Source: JBEBBU01 sp041158225 (GTDB lineage: Bacteria > Pseudomonadota > Gammaproteobacteria > Methylococcales > Methylococcaceae). From it: a DNA stretch of 7,529 nt. The stretch lies in the NCBI GenBank assembly GCA_041158225.1, contig JBEBBU010000129.1:1-7529 (forward strand), written 5' to 3'. The position numbers and the translations under genes were made by a program. Numbering within the stretch: the first letter of the stretch is position 1; each line of letters begins with the position of its first letter. Below the pieces are notes generated by a model, which was not told the DNA's origin, made no database searches, and saw only the letters and a program-made list of their open reading frames with translations. Shown here piece by piece: positions 6,473 through 7,529 of this stretch.

Positions 6473-7529
6473 TTACTTGTGGGCAACATCAAGCTTGTCG
6501 ACCGTGTCGAATTCAAACTTGATCTCTTTCCATGTTTCCAGCGCTGCTTTCAGTTCGGGGCTGTGCTGCGCCGCTGCCAGCAGGATATCCTTACCTTCCT
6601 TTTCAAGAGCGCGGCCCTCATTACGCGCCTGGACACAGGCTTCAAGCGCCACACGGTTGGCCGCGGCACCCGCAGCATTGCCCCAGGGATGACCCAGCGT
6701 ACCGCCGCCAAACTGGAGTACGGAGTCATCGCCGAAGATACTGACCAGTGCGGGCATGTGCCATACATGAATACCACCCGATGCAACCGCAAATACGCCT
6801 GGCATTGAACCCCAGTCCTGATCAAAGAAAATACCGCGACTGCGGTCTTCCTTGATGTAGCGTTCACGAAGCAGGTCAATCCAGCCGAGGGTTGACGCAC
6901 GGTCGCCTTCGAGTTTGCCTACCACGGTTCCAGTATGCAGATGGTCGCCACCTGAAAGACGCAGGATCTTGGTCAGTACACGGAAATGGATGCCATGATT
7001 AGGGTTACGATCAATCACTGCGTGCATGGCGCGGTGGATATGCAGCAGCAGGCCGTTGTCACGACACCAGTTGGCAAGACCTGTGTTGGCACAGAAACCA
7101 CCCGTGATGTAGTCGTGCATGATGATAGGCGCACCAATTTCCTTGGCGTACTCGGCACGCTTGTACATCTCCTCGGGTGTGGGAGCTGTCACGTTCAGAT
7201 AATGACCCTTGCGCTCGCCAGTTTCCATCTCCGCTTTATGGATAGCATCCATGACGAAGTCAAAACGCTGCTTCCAGCGCATGAATGGCTGACTATTGAC
7301 GTTTTCGTCATCCTTGGTGAAGTCCAGACCACCACGGAGACACTCATACACAGCACGTCCATAGTTCTTGGCAGAAAGCCCCAGCTTGGGCTTGATGGTA
7401 CAGCCAAGCAGGGGGCGGCCATACTTGTTCATGATATCGCGTTCAACCTGGATACCATGTGGCGGACCACCACAGGTTTTCACATAAGCGATAGGGAAGC
7501 GCACGTCCTCCAGGCGCAGTCCACGCACT
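6473..7529 (-). CDS. cbbL: Ribulose-1,5-bisphosphate carboxylase large subunit (form IA), 5' end outside window
   Basis: The C-terminal 351 or so residues of a form I RuBisCO large subunit; roughly 120 N-terminal residues lie beyond the right edge, so the GTG at 7528 is an internal valine codon, not a start. Adding 129 to fragment positions gives spinach numbering throughout without gaps up to the active-site residues. Visible residues are Lys175 and Lys177 (TIKPKLG), Lys201 that is carbamylated with Asp203 and Glu204 (DFTKDDENVN), His294 and Arg295 (HIHRAMH), His327 (HTGT), loop 6 Lys334 (VGKLEG), Ser379 (ASGGIH) and the Gly403-Gly404 pair (QFGGGT). All match an active carboxylase rather than a RuBisCO-like protein. 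It fixes CO2 onto ribulose-1,5-bisphosphate in the Calvin cycle. Sequence and order cbbL-cbbS-cbbQ-cbbO place it in proteobacterial form IA. It opens the operon visible here; its promoter and any CbbR site are outside. Confidence 0.98.
   Translation of the reverse strand, partial: VRGLRLEDVRFPIAYVKTCGGPPHGIQVERDIMNKYGRPLLGCTIKPKLGLSAKNYGRAVYECLRGGLDFTKDDENVNSQPFMRWKQRFDFVMDAIHKAEMETGERKGHYLNVTAPTPEEMYKRAEYAKEIGAPIIMHDYITGGFCANTGLANWCRDNGLLLHIHRAMHAVIDRNPNHGIHFRVLTKILRLSGGDHLHTGTVVGKLEGDRASTLGWIDLLRERYIKEDRSRGIFFDQDWGSMPGVFAVASGGIHVWHMPALVSIFGDDSVLQFGGGTLGHPWGNAAGAAANRVALEACVQARNEGRALEKEGKDILLAAAQHSPELKAALETWKEIKFEFDTVDKLDVAHK

Noticed and set aside
6091..6516. Extension of cbbS to the upstream in-frame ATG at 6516
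   Set aside because: It would overlap the conserved 3' end of cbbL and add residues not seen in small subunits, whereas ATG 6447 has a well-placed Shine-Dalgarno.
7526..7528. GTG as a start codon for the large subunit
   Set aside because: The frame is open to the window edge and the residue aligns to about position 130 of a form I large subunit, so it is an internal codon of a truncated gene.

Overview
The window is one contiguous set of minus-strand genes with almost no non-coding space. Read in the direction of transcription (from 7529 down to 1), it has two parts. The first is a form I RuBisCO module: cbbL (5' end cut by the window), cbbS, cbbQ and cbbO. The second is a three-gene set that looks like a polyprenyl-phosphate D-arabinofuranose donor pathway: a HAD-phosphatase/UbiA-prenyltransferase fusion, a DprE1-type FAD oxidase, and the first 29 codons of a short-chain dehydrogenase (DprE2-like) running off the left edge.

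The RuBisCO sequences are the proteobacterial 'green-like' form IA. The large subunit carries all the catalytic residues that fall inside the window. The small subunit is followed by cbbQ and cbbO rather than by carboxysome shell genes, which is the layout of the non-carboxysomal (IAq) subgroup. CbbQ (MoxR-type AAA+ ATPase) and CbbO (VWA-domain adaptor) together form the CbbQO-type RuBisCO activase. The host is therefore most likely an autotrophic proteobacterium, for example a sulfur-oxidising or otherwise chemolithotrophic gamma- or betaproteobacterium. I do not assign a genus.

The second part starts 11 bases after the cbbO stop codon. Its ribosome binding site overlaps that stop, so the arabinose-donor genes could be read as a continuation of the cbb transcript. 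By family knowledge the order of reactions would be: UbiA domain transfers phosphoribosyl from PRPP to a polyprenyl phosphate; HAD domain removes the 5-phosphate; the DprE1-like oxidase and the SDR epimerise C2 of ribose to give polyprenyl-phosphoryl-D-arabinose. The use of that donor (glycan, lipopolysaccharide, pilin or other acceptor) is not visible here. The pairing of a CO2-fixation operon, which handles pentose phosphates, with a pentose-consuming envelope pathway is the most interesting feature of the window, but a functional link is inference.

The only gap over 100 bases between genes is between cbbS and cbbQ; it holds an imperfect hairpin and a 10-base direct repeat. I saw no tRNA, rRNA, CRISPR array, insertion sequence or convincing promoter. 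The cbb promoter would lie upstream of cbbL, outside the window.
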